This document shows, one piece after another, positions 1 to 11,902 of a DNA stretch of 64,000 nt. Positions within the stretch are counted from its first letter, which is position 1. Each line of letters starts with the position of its first letter. A program made the translations under genes and the position numbers. This stretch comes from Macrostomum hystrix (lineage: Eukaryota > Platyhelminthes > Macrostomidae), in the NCBI GenBank assembly GCA_950097015.1, contig CATNEN010000012.1, positions 3,465,501 to 3,529,500 of the forward strand. The letters run 5' to 3'. The notes below the pieces were generated by a model, which searched no databases, had not been told where the DNA came from, and was given only the letters and a program-made list of their open reading frames with translations.

Positions 1-3000
1 GTCGCCGTCATCTTCGTCGTCAGCATTGTCGTCCAGAATGCTGCCGTCACCTTGGCCTTGCTTTCCTTTCTGCTGCTGCTGCTGCTGCAGTTGCTCGCGC
101 CGGCGCTGCTTCTTCGCTTCGCGTCGTTCGGCCCGTTCGGCGGCCTCGCGGGCCTGCTGCTTGGCGGCCTCGGCGCGCTCCTCCGCTAAGCGCGCCTGAG
201 AGAGAAAGAGAGGGTGATTAACATTAACATTTATAATTTTTCTGCCCAATCCGATAAAACAACTTTTAGAATCACTACAGTCAACTACAGTTAACTAGCA
301 TACGCGGGACATAAAACTTTCCTGAGTAGCTTAAGCTTTTGCCCTTTGGCCATCCTACTATACTAAATGTCTAAGATCTGCTCACCTGGCGCTCCCGCTC
401 GAGACCAGATGACACCTGTCGCATGTAGGGCACCACACTGGCCGCGCAACGTCGGCAGCCGCGCTCGTCCAGACAGTCGCCGGCCGCCTTGGCGAGGCCC
501 GGCTCCAGGCCGTCATTGTCTTTGAGGTCTAGCCAGCGCAGTCGCTCGAGATTGGCAAAGCTGGGCGGCAGGAGACGCAGCCGATTGCCGCGCAGGTCCA
601 GGTGCTGAAGCGAACGCAGTCGGCCAAATGAGGCGGGCAGGTAAGTCAGGCGGTTCTTGCTCAGGTCTAGTCGGATTACCTGGTCGGCTAAGTCGCCGAA
701 ATCCTCCTGAGGGCGACGGAAACAGTCTATAATTAGACATGAGCACAGAGCACAGTTAAGTTTGTGTACACATGATACTTTATTAAGAATAAATATGATT
801 TTTAATTGCATCTGCTTAGTTTTTACACTTTATTTTTTAACCACTAAGAAACATTTTCACATACAGGCAGCTGTTCGAGGTTGTTGCAGCTGAGGTCAAT
901 GGTGTCCACTTTTGCCAATGCCTTCTGAAAAAAATGATGCAGTAGGCATAATGGTAATTTACAGTGAATTACAAATACAAGCACAATAAAGACCTAGCAG
1001 ACCAGTGCGGGAGACTATTTGATAGACTTTGATAAAGTCTGAATTCTGGCGAATGTCTTTCAGTCGGAATCGTCAACTCATTCGTCAATCTTGTGTGCCA
1101 GAATGCCAATTTCGCAATGATAAATGTACAGCAATCAGCCGCCAGAATAGTTCATCTACCGTCCTGCTTCTTTGGTCACGTTCAAAGCAGCAGGATGAAT
1201 GAGGCTATGCCGGTGTTTAATATGAAACACACCAGCTGTACGCAAATCATAAGCACGGTCCTCGAAAATGATCATTTTTTCCTAGTTTACATCAACACAG
1301 CAAAAAAGACACAGTCCGTCTTGGATCCGCTAAGAAACTCTGGAGCAGCCAAGACACAGTGCAGTCGGTTTTTAAAGCTGTGGAATCAGTTCTGCAAGAT
1401 GCAGGCTGTCCAGACTGGATTCGAGCTTGACAGGAATCTACCGTCAGACAGTCCACATCCGATCCTTCCAACCTGATGTTGTCAGCTGTGGAATTTTTGT
1501 GTACATGTACGCCAAAGTGATTGCAACATCTACAGATGATGAATTCAGAGGCTTGTGCATTCCGACTTCCACTGCCTTTCTTCAACGAGTGCGGTCGGTT
1601 ATTTGGACTTTTTTGGAGAAGGACGCAGAGTCTGAACTTCCATCAGCATTCATTGACCATTCAAATGACAACTGCTGCAGCAGGTGCAGCAAGGAGGTGT
1701 CTAAAAAGAGTCGAGACTGGCTCCAGTGCGACCTTTGTGATGCCTGGTTTCATATTGACTGCGCGCCTGAAGAAATGCTGCTCTGTCACAAAGCAGATGG
1801 ATTGGCTTGCTGCTGTGCATCTTATGTTTAAAAGTGAGAATGCGATGGTTGCATTAAATGTGCCAATTTAACCTGCAAATTACCACTCTATCTTTGTGAA
1901 TGCTTTACTTCAGTATGTTTTGCTATCACAACCTGTATATATTTTGCTTCATTAACTTATGTCACATAACATGAATTCATAAGTACTGTGCATAAAAAAT
2001 TGCAACTTGTATTTGACTCTAAAAACTTTGTAAAATCTAAAACTCGAGTGAAGCTTAAGACTTTGTGAAAAACTCTGCCAAAGCCAGTCCAAAGCCTGGT
2101 TAAAAAAGAGGAGGGTTCACAAATATTCTTGTAAAAAAGGAGATAACCGAAGAAAAAACCGATTTGAAATGAAAGCAGATAGAATTTGAGATTCATGAGA
2201 AAGCTTATGCCAGCCTGGTGCCTCAAACCTGACCCCCAGTGCTCCGTGATGCCAAGTCAGATGGCTCTGAAAGTCTAGTTACATACTAGTAGACAATGTT
2301 TCCTTCCGAGTCTAGAGTTTGAAGCGTCTAGCTTAATCAGAAGCTACCATTTGCAATGCAATGTACATGGGTTCAGTTTAGTACTGAGTGGGGGGCACTT
2401 GACCCCCAGTGCTCCGTGATGCTGAGTTAGATAGCTCTGAAAGTCTAGATATATACTAATGGACAATGTTTCCTTCTGAATCTAGAGTTTTAAGCATCTA
2501 GCTCAACCAGAAGTTACCCTTAATTATGTTACTGTACTTCAAAACTGTATAGCTATAGGTTCATAGTTGTGTAATAAACTTTATAACAAAAAACCAGTCA
2601 CTGTAGCAAGTGATTGAAATAAAAACAAATGTCTCCAAAAAAATCTATGGTCATTTGCTTTTATTTTACTGTTTTGTTGTGGATAATTGATGGAATTGTT
2701 GATTTTTTAGTATTAGACTTTATTGGAGTTGGAGTTAGGCCTACTGGAAATGTACATGTATAGGCATGGACAATGACAAGAGGCTTGAAATACTGTCTTT
2801 TTATGATATAGAAACATATAGCAATGCAGCCAGCACAAAACACAATAGAGAGCTTGCCTTGGGCACAATTTGATGCCTGCCCCCTTTTTGCTACTTTGTG
2901 GTTGGTACATGACATTTGTATTAATATTATGACTGCCTATATTTATCTATAGAACCCTACTTTTTTTCTACAAAAGAAGCATAAAAAACATTAAATATTT

Positions 3001-3309
3001 AAAAGGTAAATAGTAGCTCAAAGCTATCTAAAAAATATTAGCTACATAAACTAAAACACATTAACAGTAAAGGATCTTACCAATAAAGCAATTAGAGCTT
3101 GGCTAAACATTTAAGAAGTATTATGAATAACCTTTATGAAGATACTGTACATAGGCCTATGGATATGATATTTAGATAGATTTTTTCAAGCAAAGTAAAA
3201 TACAAATGGCAGCAGAAAGAAAACTACTTACAATGTCTTTAACACTAACTTCAGTTAGATTTGACATGCTCAGATCTAACTCGCGTCCATCCACATGTCT
3301 TTTATACAT
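1..3309 (-). CDS. LRRC59: LRRC59-like leucine-rich repeat protein (5' part of gene, cut by window edge)
   Basis: Four coding exons can be spliced on the minus strand: 3309-3232 (start ATG, 26 codons), 924-865 (20 codons), 706-386 (107 codons) and 195-1 (open at the edge). All junctions are phase 0 with GT donors and AG acceptors. The protein starts with a short segment containing GRELDLSMSNLTEV, then LDLS/LDLK-type leucine-rich repeats (VIRLDLSKNRLTYLP, LQHLDLRGNRL, LRWLDLKDND), a cysteine cluster (GDCLDERGCRRC) and, in the last visible exon, a highly charged Ala/Glu/Arg/Gln coiled coil with a run of six Gln. This order matches animal LRRC59, a tail-anchored ER protein that binds ribosomes; the C-terminal membrane anchor would lie left of the window. 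The exon assembly is my inference from homology and phase; the start could lie a little upstream. Intron 1 (925-3231) holds a transposon relic. Confidence 0.88.
1093..1831 (+). pseudogene. Decayed Ulp1-type (C48) protease plus PHD finger, transposon relic
   Basis: Lies in LRRC59 intron 1, antisense to the gene. Reading frame 1 to about 1476 contains NDHFFLVYINTAKKTQSVLDPL-like sequence, which resembles the His/Asp part of Ulp1/SENP cysteine proteases (an H then an LDPL strand). Frame 2 from about 1427 contains SCGIFVYMYAK, which resembles the strand carrying the catalytic Cys. It then has a C-x2-C ... C-x2-C-x4-H-x2-C cluster (CSRCSKEV, WLQCDLCDAWFHIDC), a PHD-type zinc finger. The two halves overlap in different frames, so a frameshift separates catalytic His and Cys. 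Ulp1 domains followed by a PHD finger are known from several animal DNA transposons; I do not name the superfamily. Start and end of the parent element are not visible. Confidence 0.6.
2231..2520. repeat. Two diverged copies of a ~120-base block
   Basis: The block beginning GACCCCCAGTGCTCCGTGATG at about 2230-2347 recurs at about 2400-2517 with scattered substitutions and 50-odd bases between. It is an old direct duplication inside LRRC59 intron 1. No coding content seen. Confidence 0.7.
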
Positions 3310-5190
3310 GTTTCTTTAAGAAAAATGTTATGTTATGAGAGTCCTGAAAATTAATATTTTAACAAATTATGCTAGACACAGACTGTATCAAGAAATTTTA
3401 TATATCAGCAGTTGTTTCTTATAGTATCGAAGACAAAGTCAAAAGTATAAAATGAAGTATATATTATATAATTGCAGATGTGTATGAATAATGATTAAAT
3501 CTCTCAGCTTGCAGACCACCAATGTAAAATAACACTAAGTATTTCTCTATACAACCACTGTGTGTAGAAAAATATGAAAATAATTTCTTGAAACTTGATA
3601 TACTAACAAATTTATTTCAATGTAAGTCTGGAAAGGGGAGCTTTAGTTAGGTGGACCTATAATCAAGAAATAAAAAACGAATAATTGCTATCTGTTCTTT
3701 AGACGCAAACACAGGATGGTTTCGTTGCAAAAAATTCAGCACAGTAAAGAAAGAATAATAGAACACTTATTGTGAAATTAACGCTTGCGTGCAACAAAAT
3801 TAAATTTGCTCCAAAAAGATAAATAAAGAGCAACTGTTTAAACAAAGTCATAAAAAGCAACTCGTGTTGTCAGATAAGCTGCGATAAAACCGAAAGCTTT
3901 TGAAAAAGTGGATTTTTATGCTTATGAACCTTCCATCATATTCTCATAGTCTTATTTTTTGTGGTTGAAGATCCATCCCTTATTGGAGGAATAGTTAAAG
4001 ATCTCCTTTGTTGAGGACCCTTGTATCGATGATTAAACTAAGAGCATTATACTTACATGCGTATATTTTTTACTCGTGTCTTTAAATTTGTTTCAGTTAA
4101 GACTATTTTTACAGTTATAAGTGCTAAATTACAAAGAGAAATTAAACATTAAGTGCATATCTTAACTGTTTTATTCCTTATACAGCTAATGGACTGCAGA
4201 CATTTGCAGCCGAACCAAAAGCAGCAACAAAAATAAGCACTGCATATTTATTTTTACCATTAAAGATACAGCAAAAAAAGTTGTACAAACTTTCACCAAA
4301 ATAGCGCTTAGATTTGACGAAGTTTTGTTGAATAAAAATCCGGATAGAAACGAGGAAATTGGGATTCGTACAGTAGTTCATTTTGGCATCCAAAATACTT
4401 CCAAAATCCAAAATTTGTGACAATAAAATATTACGTTTCTTACTACTTGGTGAGCTATAACAAAGCTTTTTTACTAGTCAAGTTATACAGTATAGGGCCA
4501 ATAAACAAGCTTAATATAAATATCGCCTTGCTGTAAAACTTTCACAAGCCCACTTTCGAGAGAAAACAAATAATCGAAAATATTACCATAAGCGAAATCT
4601 AAACCGCTATCAAACACAAAACAAAGGGAAAGCCAAAGACCTTTAAAATCTCGAGAATTATACACTGTATATAAGAAATTATATATGGCCAGAAGGCACA
4701 ATAGCAGAGAAAAAGCCAAAATTAAGAAACACTTTATCGTAACGCGGCAATAAACATTCAACTCGCAATAATGCTCTGCACAAAAACACAAGTTGTTTTG
4801 AGCTATGAAGCGCAGGTAAACATGTACGTAAATTAGCTTAAATTAACACATCAGACAAGCAATGGGCTTCGTTAAAAACTGTGATAAAATCTATAGAAGC
4901 AGAGAATAAAGAAGCCTGCTACATTATTCTTAAAAGTAGGCTCACAATAGCGGAACCCAAAGCTCAGAAGTTGCACATTTGCAACGCAACAAAAGTTAAG
5001 AAACGAAGGCCAAAACGAATAACGCCTAGAAAATGATAAAAAGCGATACAACTGCCCAGCCGAGTAGAACCAGCTGCTTGAAAGTCTAGAAAGAGACATA
5101 AGCGCTCCTTAGCAACCGTAAATATTATAAGGAAGCAATGCTTAAATAATGACGAGCACAAGTTTGCTTAATAAAACGGCATAAGGAACA
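3310..5190. other. Intergenic, AT-rich, nothing recognised
   Basis: Upstream of the LRRC59 start and downstream of RHEB. Only short random open frames; no repeat array, RNA gene or conserved motif seen. The LRRC59 promoter must lie near 3310-3600 but shows no element I can support. Confidence 0.5.
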
Positions 5191-5702
5191 AATCACCGAT
5201 CTCCTGCCTGTCTACACTGCCGTAAATTATCGACCTCCCGCCTGTCTACACTGTCTATAATCATCGACCTCCTGTCTGTCTACACTGTCTATAATCATCG
5301 ACCTCCTGTCTGTCTACACTGTCTATAATAATCGACCTCCTGTCTGTCTACACTGTCTATAATCATCGACCTCCTGTCTGTCTACACTGTCTATAATCAT
5401 CGACCTCCTGTCTGTCTACACTGTCTATAATCATCGACCTCCTGTCTGTCTACACTGTCTATAATCATCGACCTCCTGTCTGTCTACACTGTCTATAATC
5501 ATCGACCTTCTGCCTGTCTACACTGTCTATAATCATCGACCTCCTGCCTGTCTACAAACTCTATAATCATCGACTTCCCGCCTGTCTCCAAACTCTATAA
5601 TCATCGACTTCCCGCCTGTCTAAACTGTCTATAATCATCGACTCCTGCCTGTCTACAAACTCTATAATCATCGACCTCCCGCCAGTCTCCAAACTCTATA
5701 GT
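5191..5702. repeat. Minisatellite, 34-base monomer, about 15 copies
   Basis: Monomer is close to ATCGACCTCCTGTCTGTCTA followed by CACTGTCTATAATC. Central copies are nearly identical; copies at both edges carry more substitutions and short deletions, the usual pattern of an array that homogenises from the middle. Intergenic. Confidence 0.95.
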
Positions 5703-6566
5703 ATATAGTCTTCACTGAAATTATGACGTCTGCCCTAACCACACGCCCGAACCCGGGCTTTTAATGCCTGGTTCTTCAGATCCCATCATATTCCATGTCT
5801 AGAATGAGACACAATTTTGGACATGTAGGAGTAAAACAACTTCAGAAAATACACGGCAGGGGCGACTGAGGAAACAGAAAAGAGAGGCAGATGAAGAGGA
5901 TAGAAATGCACAAGCCTAACCCTAGCCAGTTTGCCTGGCCCCAGATCCAGATTATAGAAAGCAGCGCGCGCACTGATCTCCTTGGAACCTAGGTCGCTCT
6001 TACCTCGCATATTTTAGTTAATGCAGTTTTACTTGTCTGTCAGCCAGTGCAATCCGACTGGGACAAAGATAAAGCACAACGTAACTATTCGTATGTGTCA
6101 GTTGTCTAGCTCGGGGGCACACACATACAGACGAGGCGAGAGCAGCATGTCCTTTATGAAAACTTTCTATAAGGAATTATTTCCAATTGAACCTCGCAAA
6201 AATAATGCATATTTTAATTAACACAATGTGCTGCTAAAGAGCTATTAATAGACAGCGAAGTAAAAATCTAGAAAATGTATGTATTCATAAATACATAAAT
6301 AATGAACTAGAACGAATTTAGATGGGGGTGAGGTGAAGCAATAAAAATAAACAAGTCGAATACACAGATAATTGTGTAAAAACAGACATGAACAACCGAA
6401 CTAATAAATATAAAAAACATTAGAATTGGCAGCTCAGCTTCTTTACAGGGGATTCCTGTGCTCAATTCTTGATCTCTCCAATGAAACAAAGCAATAGTTA
6501 GTATATAAAATACTCGAATCTGCTAAAATAACAGTCGATTTACAGCAGCATCAGCTGCTCATCTAT
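5703..6566. other. Intergenic 3' flank of RHEB, nothing recognised
   Basis: Holds the presumed 3' UTR and downstream region of the minus-strand RHEB gene. Small open frames on both strands show no family features. No array present. Confidence 0.5.
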
Positions 6567-9500
6567 TTAAGATACGCTGCACTTCTTGTCATCCTTCACG
6601 TTGCCCATTGACTTCTCCACCTGAAGCAGGCAGCGCTCGAACACCGCGTCAACATTCTGCAGGTAACGAAGTGGAGCAATTGTGTTAGGCCTACATGTAC
6701 TGCTGAAACGCCTGATCACTACACACTGGATTATGAGCTGTGATGCCTGATCACTACACACTGGATTATCAGCTGTGATGCCTGATCACTACACACTGGA
6801 CTATGAGCTGTGATGCCTGATCACTACACACTGGATTATGAGCTGTGATGCCTGATCACTACACACTGGATTATCAGCTGTGATGCCTGATCACTACACA
6901 CTGGATTATCAGCTGTGATGCCTGATCACTACACACTGGATTATCAGCTGTGATGCCTGATCACTACACACTGGATTATGAGCTGTGATGCCTGATCACT
7001 ACACACTGGGTTATGAGCTGTGATGCCTGATCACTACACACTGGATTATGAGCTGTGATGCCTGATCACTACACACTGGATTATGAGCTGTGATGCCTGA
7101 TCACTACACACTGGATTATCAGCTGTGATGCCTGATCACTACACACTGGATTATCAGCTGTGATGCCTGATCACTACACACTGGATTATGAGCTGTGATG
7201 CCTGATCACTACACACTGGATTATGAGCTGTGATGCCTGATCACTACACACTGGATTATGAGCTGTGATGCCTGATCACTACACACTGGATTATGAGCTG
7301 TGATGCCTGATCACTACACACTGGATTATGAGCTGTGATGCCTGATCACTACACACTGGATTATCAGCTGTGATGCCTGATCACTACACACTGGACTATG
7401 AGCTGTGATGCCTGATCACTACACACTGGATTATGAGCTGTGATGCCTGATCACTACATACTGGATTATCAGCTGTGATGCCTGATCACTACACACTGGA
7501 TTATGAGCTGTGATGCCTGATCACTACACACTGGATTATCAGCTGTGATGCCTGATCACTGCACACTGGATTATGAGCTGTGATGCCTGATCACTACACA
7601 CTGGATTATGAGCTGTGATGCCTGATCACTGCACACTGGATTATGAGCTGTGATGCCTGATCACTACACACTGGATTATCAGCTGTGATGCCTGATCACT
7701 ACACACTGGACTATGAGCTGTGATGCCTGATCACTACACACTGGATTATCAGCTGTGATGCCTGATCACTACACACTGGATTATGAGCTGTGATGCCTGA
7801 TCACTACACACTGGATTATCAGCTGTGATGCCTGATCACTACACACTGGATTATGAGCTGTGATGCCTGATCACTACACACTGGATTATGAGCTGTGATG
7901 CCTGATCACTACACACTGGATTATGAGCTGTGATGCCTGATCACTACACACTGGATTATGAGCTGTGATGCCTGATCACTACACACTGGATTATCAGCTG
8001 TGATGCCTGATCACTACACACTGGACTATGAGCTGTGATGCCTGATCACTACACACTGGATTATGAGCTGTGATGCCTGATCACTACACACTGGATTATG
8101 AGCTGTGATGCCTGATCACTACACACTGGATTATGAGCTGTGATGCCTGATCACTACACACTGGATTATCAGCTGTGATGCCTGATCACTACACACTGGA
8201 TTATCAGCTGTGATGCCTGATCACTACACACTGGATTATCAGCTGTGATGCCTGATCACTACACACTGGATTATCAGCTGTGATGCCTGATCACTACACA
8301 CTGGATTATGAGCTGTGATGCCTGATCACTACACACTGGATTATGAGCTGTGATGCCTGATCACTACACACTGGATTATCAGCTGTGATGCCTGATCACT
8401 ACACACTGGATTATCAGCTGTGATGCCTGATCACTACACACTGGATTATCAGCTGTGATGCCTGATCACTACACACTGGACTATGAGCTGTGATGCCTGA
8501 TCACTACACACTGGACTATGAGCTGTGATGCCTGATCACTACACACTGGACTATGAGCTGTGATGCCTGATCACTACACACTGGATTATCAGCTGTGATG
8601 CCTGATCACTACACACTGGATTATGAGCTGTGATGCCTGATCACTACACACTGGATTATCAGCTGTGATGCCTGATCACTACACACTGGATTATCAGCTG
8701 TGATGCCTGATCACTACACACTGGATTATGAGCTGTGATGCCTGATCACTACACACTGGATTATCAGCTGTGATGCCTGATCACTACACACTGGACTATG
8801 AGCTGTGATGCCTGATCACTACACACTGGATTATGAGCTGTGATGCCTGATCACTACACACTGGATTATGAGCTGTGATGCCTGATCACTACACACTGGA
8901 TTATCAGCTGTGATGCCTGATCACTACACACTGGATTATCAGCTGTGATGCCTGATCACTACACACTGGATTATGAGCTGTGATGCCTGATCACTACACA
9001 CTGGATTATCAGCTGTGATGCCTGATCACTACACACTGGATTATGAGCTGTGATGCCTGATCACTACACACTGGATTATCAGCTGTGATGCCTGATCACT
9101 ACACACTGGATTATCAGCTGTGATGCCTGATCACTACACACTGGATTATGAGCTGTGATGCCTGATCACTACACACTGGATTATGAGCTGTGATGCCTGA
9201 TCACTACACACTGGACTATGAGCTGTGATGCCTGATCACTGCACACTGGATTATATACTGAAATACTGGAATATAGATGATCCTGCAGGGTTAGTTAGAC
9301 TACAGATAACCCGGGAGTGGGTAGACTAGTCAATAGATAATCAGTGAGGGGCAAGACTAGACTATAGATAATCAGTGAGGGGCAAGACTAGACCATAGAT
9401 AATCAGTGAGGGGCAAGACTAGTCAATAGATAATCAGTGAGGGGCAAGACTAGACCATAGATAATCAGTGAGGGGCAAGACTAGTCAATAGATAATCAGT

Positions 9501-11902
9501 GAGGGGCAAAACTAGACCATAGATAATCAGTGAGGGGCAAGACTAGACCATAGATAATCAGTGAGGGGCAAGACTAGTCAATAGATAATCAGTGAGGGGC
9601 AAGACTAGACCATAGATAATCAGTGAGGGGCAAGACTAGACCATAGATAATCAGTGAGGGGCAAGACTAGTCAATAGATAATCAGTGAGGGGCAAGACTA
9701 GACCATAGATAATCAGTGAGGGGCAAGACTAGACCATAGATAATCAGTGAGGGGCAAGACTAGACTATCGATAATCCGTGATGGGTTAGACTAGCTTATC
9801 GATAATCTTTAATGGGTTAGACTAGCTTATAGATAATCCTTAATGGGTTAGACTAGCTTATAGATAATCCATGAGGGGTTAGACTACGAGTAGACTATAG
9901 ATGATCTGGGAGGGTTTAGTCTATAGATTATACAGGAGGGTGTTTAATGTGCACAAGCATATCATTCCAAGCAATATGATAATTTGATAAACAATACAAA
10001 GCACTAAACTAGCCCTGACTTGCCTGATTGCACTTGGCCGATGCGAACACAACCGGGCAGCCCCACTCGCCTGCCAGTTTAGTTACCTCCTCAGGCGACA
10101 CCTGGCATTCGTCAGTTAAATCTACTTTGTTGCCAACCAGCACCATTGGAAGGTTCTTATAGCCGGTACTCTCAACCAGGTTGTTTCTGGTAACACGCAG
10201 CTGCTCAAGTGACTTTCGGCTGGCCATGGAGAATACCAGAACCCAGCCATCGACATTCAGCATTGAGCTGGAGGAGCCAGGCGAACCAGACTCCTGCCCG
10301 GCTGTGTCAGCAATCTCCAGGTGATAGGACTGGCCCAAAAGTGTCACATCCTTGCTCATCTTGTCGTCAAGGGTTGGCATGTAATCATCGTAGAATGTAT
10401 TCTGGGTGAATCGCATGCTGAGGCTGCTCTTGCCTATGATAGCAATTGGGATTTAGGCTTAGTTTTTGTGCTAAGGGTAACTAAGTCACAAACTATCAAT
10501 TAGTCAATCAACCTTCCTATGCCAGTTTTCTAACTCTGTTCTATTGTTTATATTAAAAAGGCAAACTTTGTGCAACAAAATACACTGATTGTAGCAAGAC
10601 TGAAAATCTATTAGTTTGTATAAAATAAACAAACAATATGTAAAAATATTGGTATTTTGTCATTTTAACAATGCTTAAAAAGCTTGGTCATATAAAAGGT
10701 TTGAAAGAACTATGTATCACTATTTGTATAGAAGTTCTTACTGGGTCTTACACTATTTGGATTGTCATAAATACTGAAGACAGATTTCTTTGTTAAAACA
10801 AAATAAAAAGAAAATAAATGATAATAATAACAGCTAATAATTTATTCTTTACTGTAGATCATAAACTCTATATATATGAAATACCTATGTAGAACTCACA
10901 TGGTGTAACCTATTCATATTTATTGTAACAGGGCTTATGACTCTACTTTTCTCTCTCTTGGTAGCGTATCTCTTGGCACAAGCGGCTTATCCTTCTAAGG
11001 CACTGGTCTCTTATTCTCCAGTCTTTGCTGGGCGTTTTCCGTGGATCAGAGGGTCACAGCCTCAAATAACCAACTCAACACTTGAACACTTTCTTACTCA
11101 GTTATAGCTTATTTGCTTTTCGCCACACTGGCATGTTGCTTTGTTTCATAGGAATTGCACTCGTTTATATACACAAAAAAGTTTGTTAAAATGAATGAAT
11201 TTGACATAATATTTATAATATTTTGCATATAAAAAGTATTTAGCACATTAAAACAAAGAGCATAGGTATGAAATTGACTTAAAAAAAAATTATAAAAGCA
11301 TCCCTACTACATTTTGAATGAACAAAGCTAGTTTCTTTATACATATATATATATAAATAACTAACACAATAAGTTTGTTTAGCTAATTTACTACAAAAAT
11401 TATAATATCTTTGCATAGAGACAAATCAATTTTAACAATTTAATTCAATAATGTGGACATTAAAATATTTATAGTATAGGTATGCATTTTATATTTGTAT
11501 ATAAACTTTTGTTTAAAATATCATGCCAAAAATATTATTTTATGTTTGAAGAACAAATAAAAACATAGTAAGTTGAGTTTTTATTTGATTCTACGTTAGC
11601 TAATTAGCAATTCACAATAATAGCTAGTCTAAAGTTATTGTTACACTCAGACAAAGACTAGCAAATTAGCAATTATAATTAGCACACAAGAATATAGTTT
11701 TGGAATTAAATATAAATGCCTAACTAAAACACATATTATGCCTAATAATATAGACAATAAGATTATGAAAAATAACACAATAAAGTGGCCTTGTTTAGGC
11801 ATAAAAATATTAGAGCAGGAAAAATGTTTCAGAGGCTTTAAAAAATTACTTACCAACAGATCTACAACCCAGGACAGCAATCCTTCTACTTTTTGATGCC
11901 AT
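6567..11902 (-). CDS. RHEB: RHEB-like small GTPase, complete, three exons
   Basis: Coding exons are 11902-11854 (49 nt, phase 1), 10433-10024 (410 nt, phase 0) and 6656-6567 (90 nt with TAA), giving 182 residues; human RHEB has 184. The P-loop is GCRSVGKS (residues 12-19) with the RHEB-specific Arg-Ser in place of the Ras Gly-Gly. Other G motifs: Thr37 in YMPT (switch I), DTAGQ 59-63, NKVD near 118 and SAK. The C-terminus CSVS (179-182) is a CaaX box of the kind usually farnesylated. RHEB activates mTORC1 on endomembranes. Oddities: switch II after Gln63 is Gly/Ser-rich and unlike other RHEBs, and intron 2 has a GC donor (CAG then GCAAGT). Intron 1 (10434-11853) has a normal GTAAGT donor. Exon joins are inferred but phases and homology agree at every junction. 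Confidence 0.9.
6711..9254. repeat. Minisatellite, 35-base monomer, about 73 copies, RHEB intron 2
   Basis: Monomer is CCTGATCACTACACACTGGA plus TTATGAGCTGTGATG. Almost the only variable site is G or C in TTATGAGCTG / TTATCAGCTG; C creates a CAGCTG (E-box/PvuII) palindrome. A rarer T-to-C gives CTATGAGCTG. The array starts 55 bases from the exon 3 boundary. Confidence 0.97.
9291..9935. repeat. Minisatellite, ~31-base monomer, about 20 copies, RHEB intron 2
   Basis: Monomer is AGTGAGGGGCAAGACTAGAC plus CATAGATAATC; copies alternate between GACTAGACCATAG and GACTAGTCAATAG. Copies after about 9765 are diverged (GGGTTAGACTAGCTTATAG). It abuts the 35-base array and ends about 90 bases from the exon 2 donor. 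Confidence 0.93.
10018..10023 (-). promoter_or_regulatory. GC-type 5' splice site of RHEB intron 2
   Basis: Read on the minus strand the junction is AATCAG then GCAAGT. Splicing here joins ...SAKCNQ to NVDAVFERC..., which aligns with the RHEB sequence around SAKENQ. Everything but +2 C matches the strong GTAAGT consensus, as expected of GC-AG introns. Without splicing the frame stops four codons later. Confidence 0.8.
10434..11853 (-). other. RHEB intron 1, AT-rich, no array
   Basis: Donor GTAAGT at 11853-11848, acceptor ATAG at 10437-10434. AT-rich sequence with no tandem array or transposon that I recognise, in contrast to intron 2 of the same gene. Confidence 0.75.
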
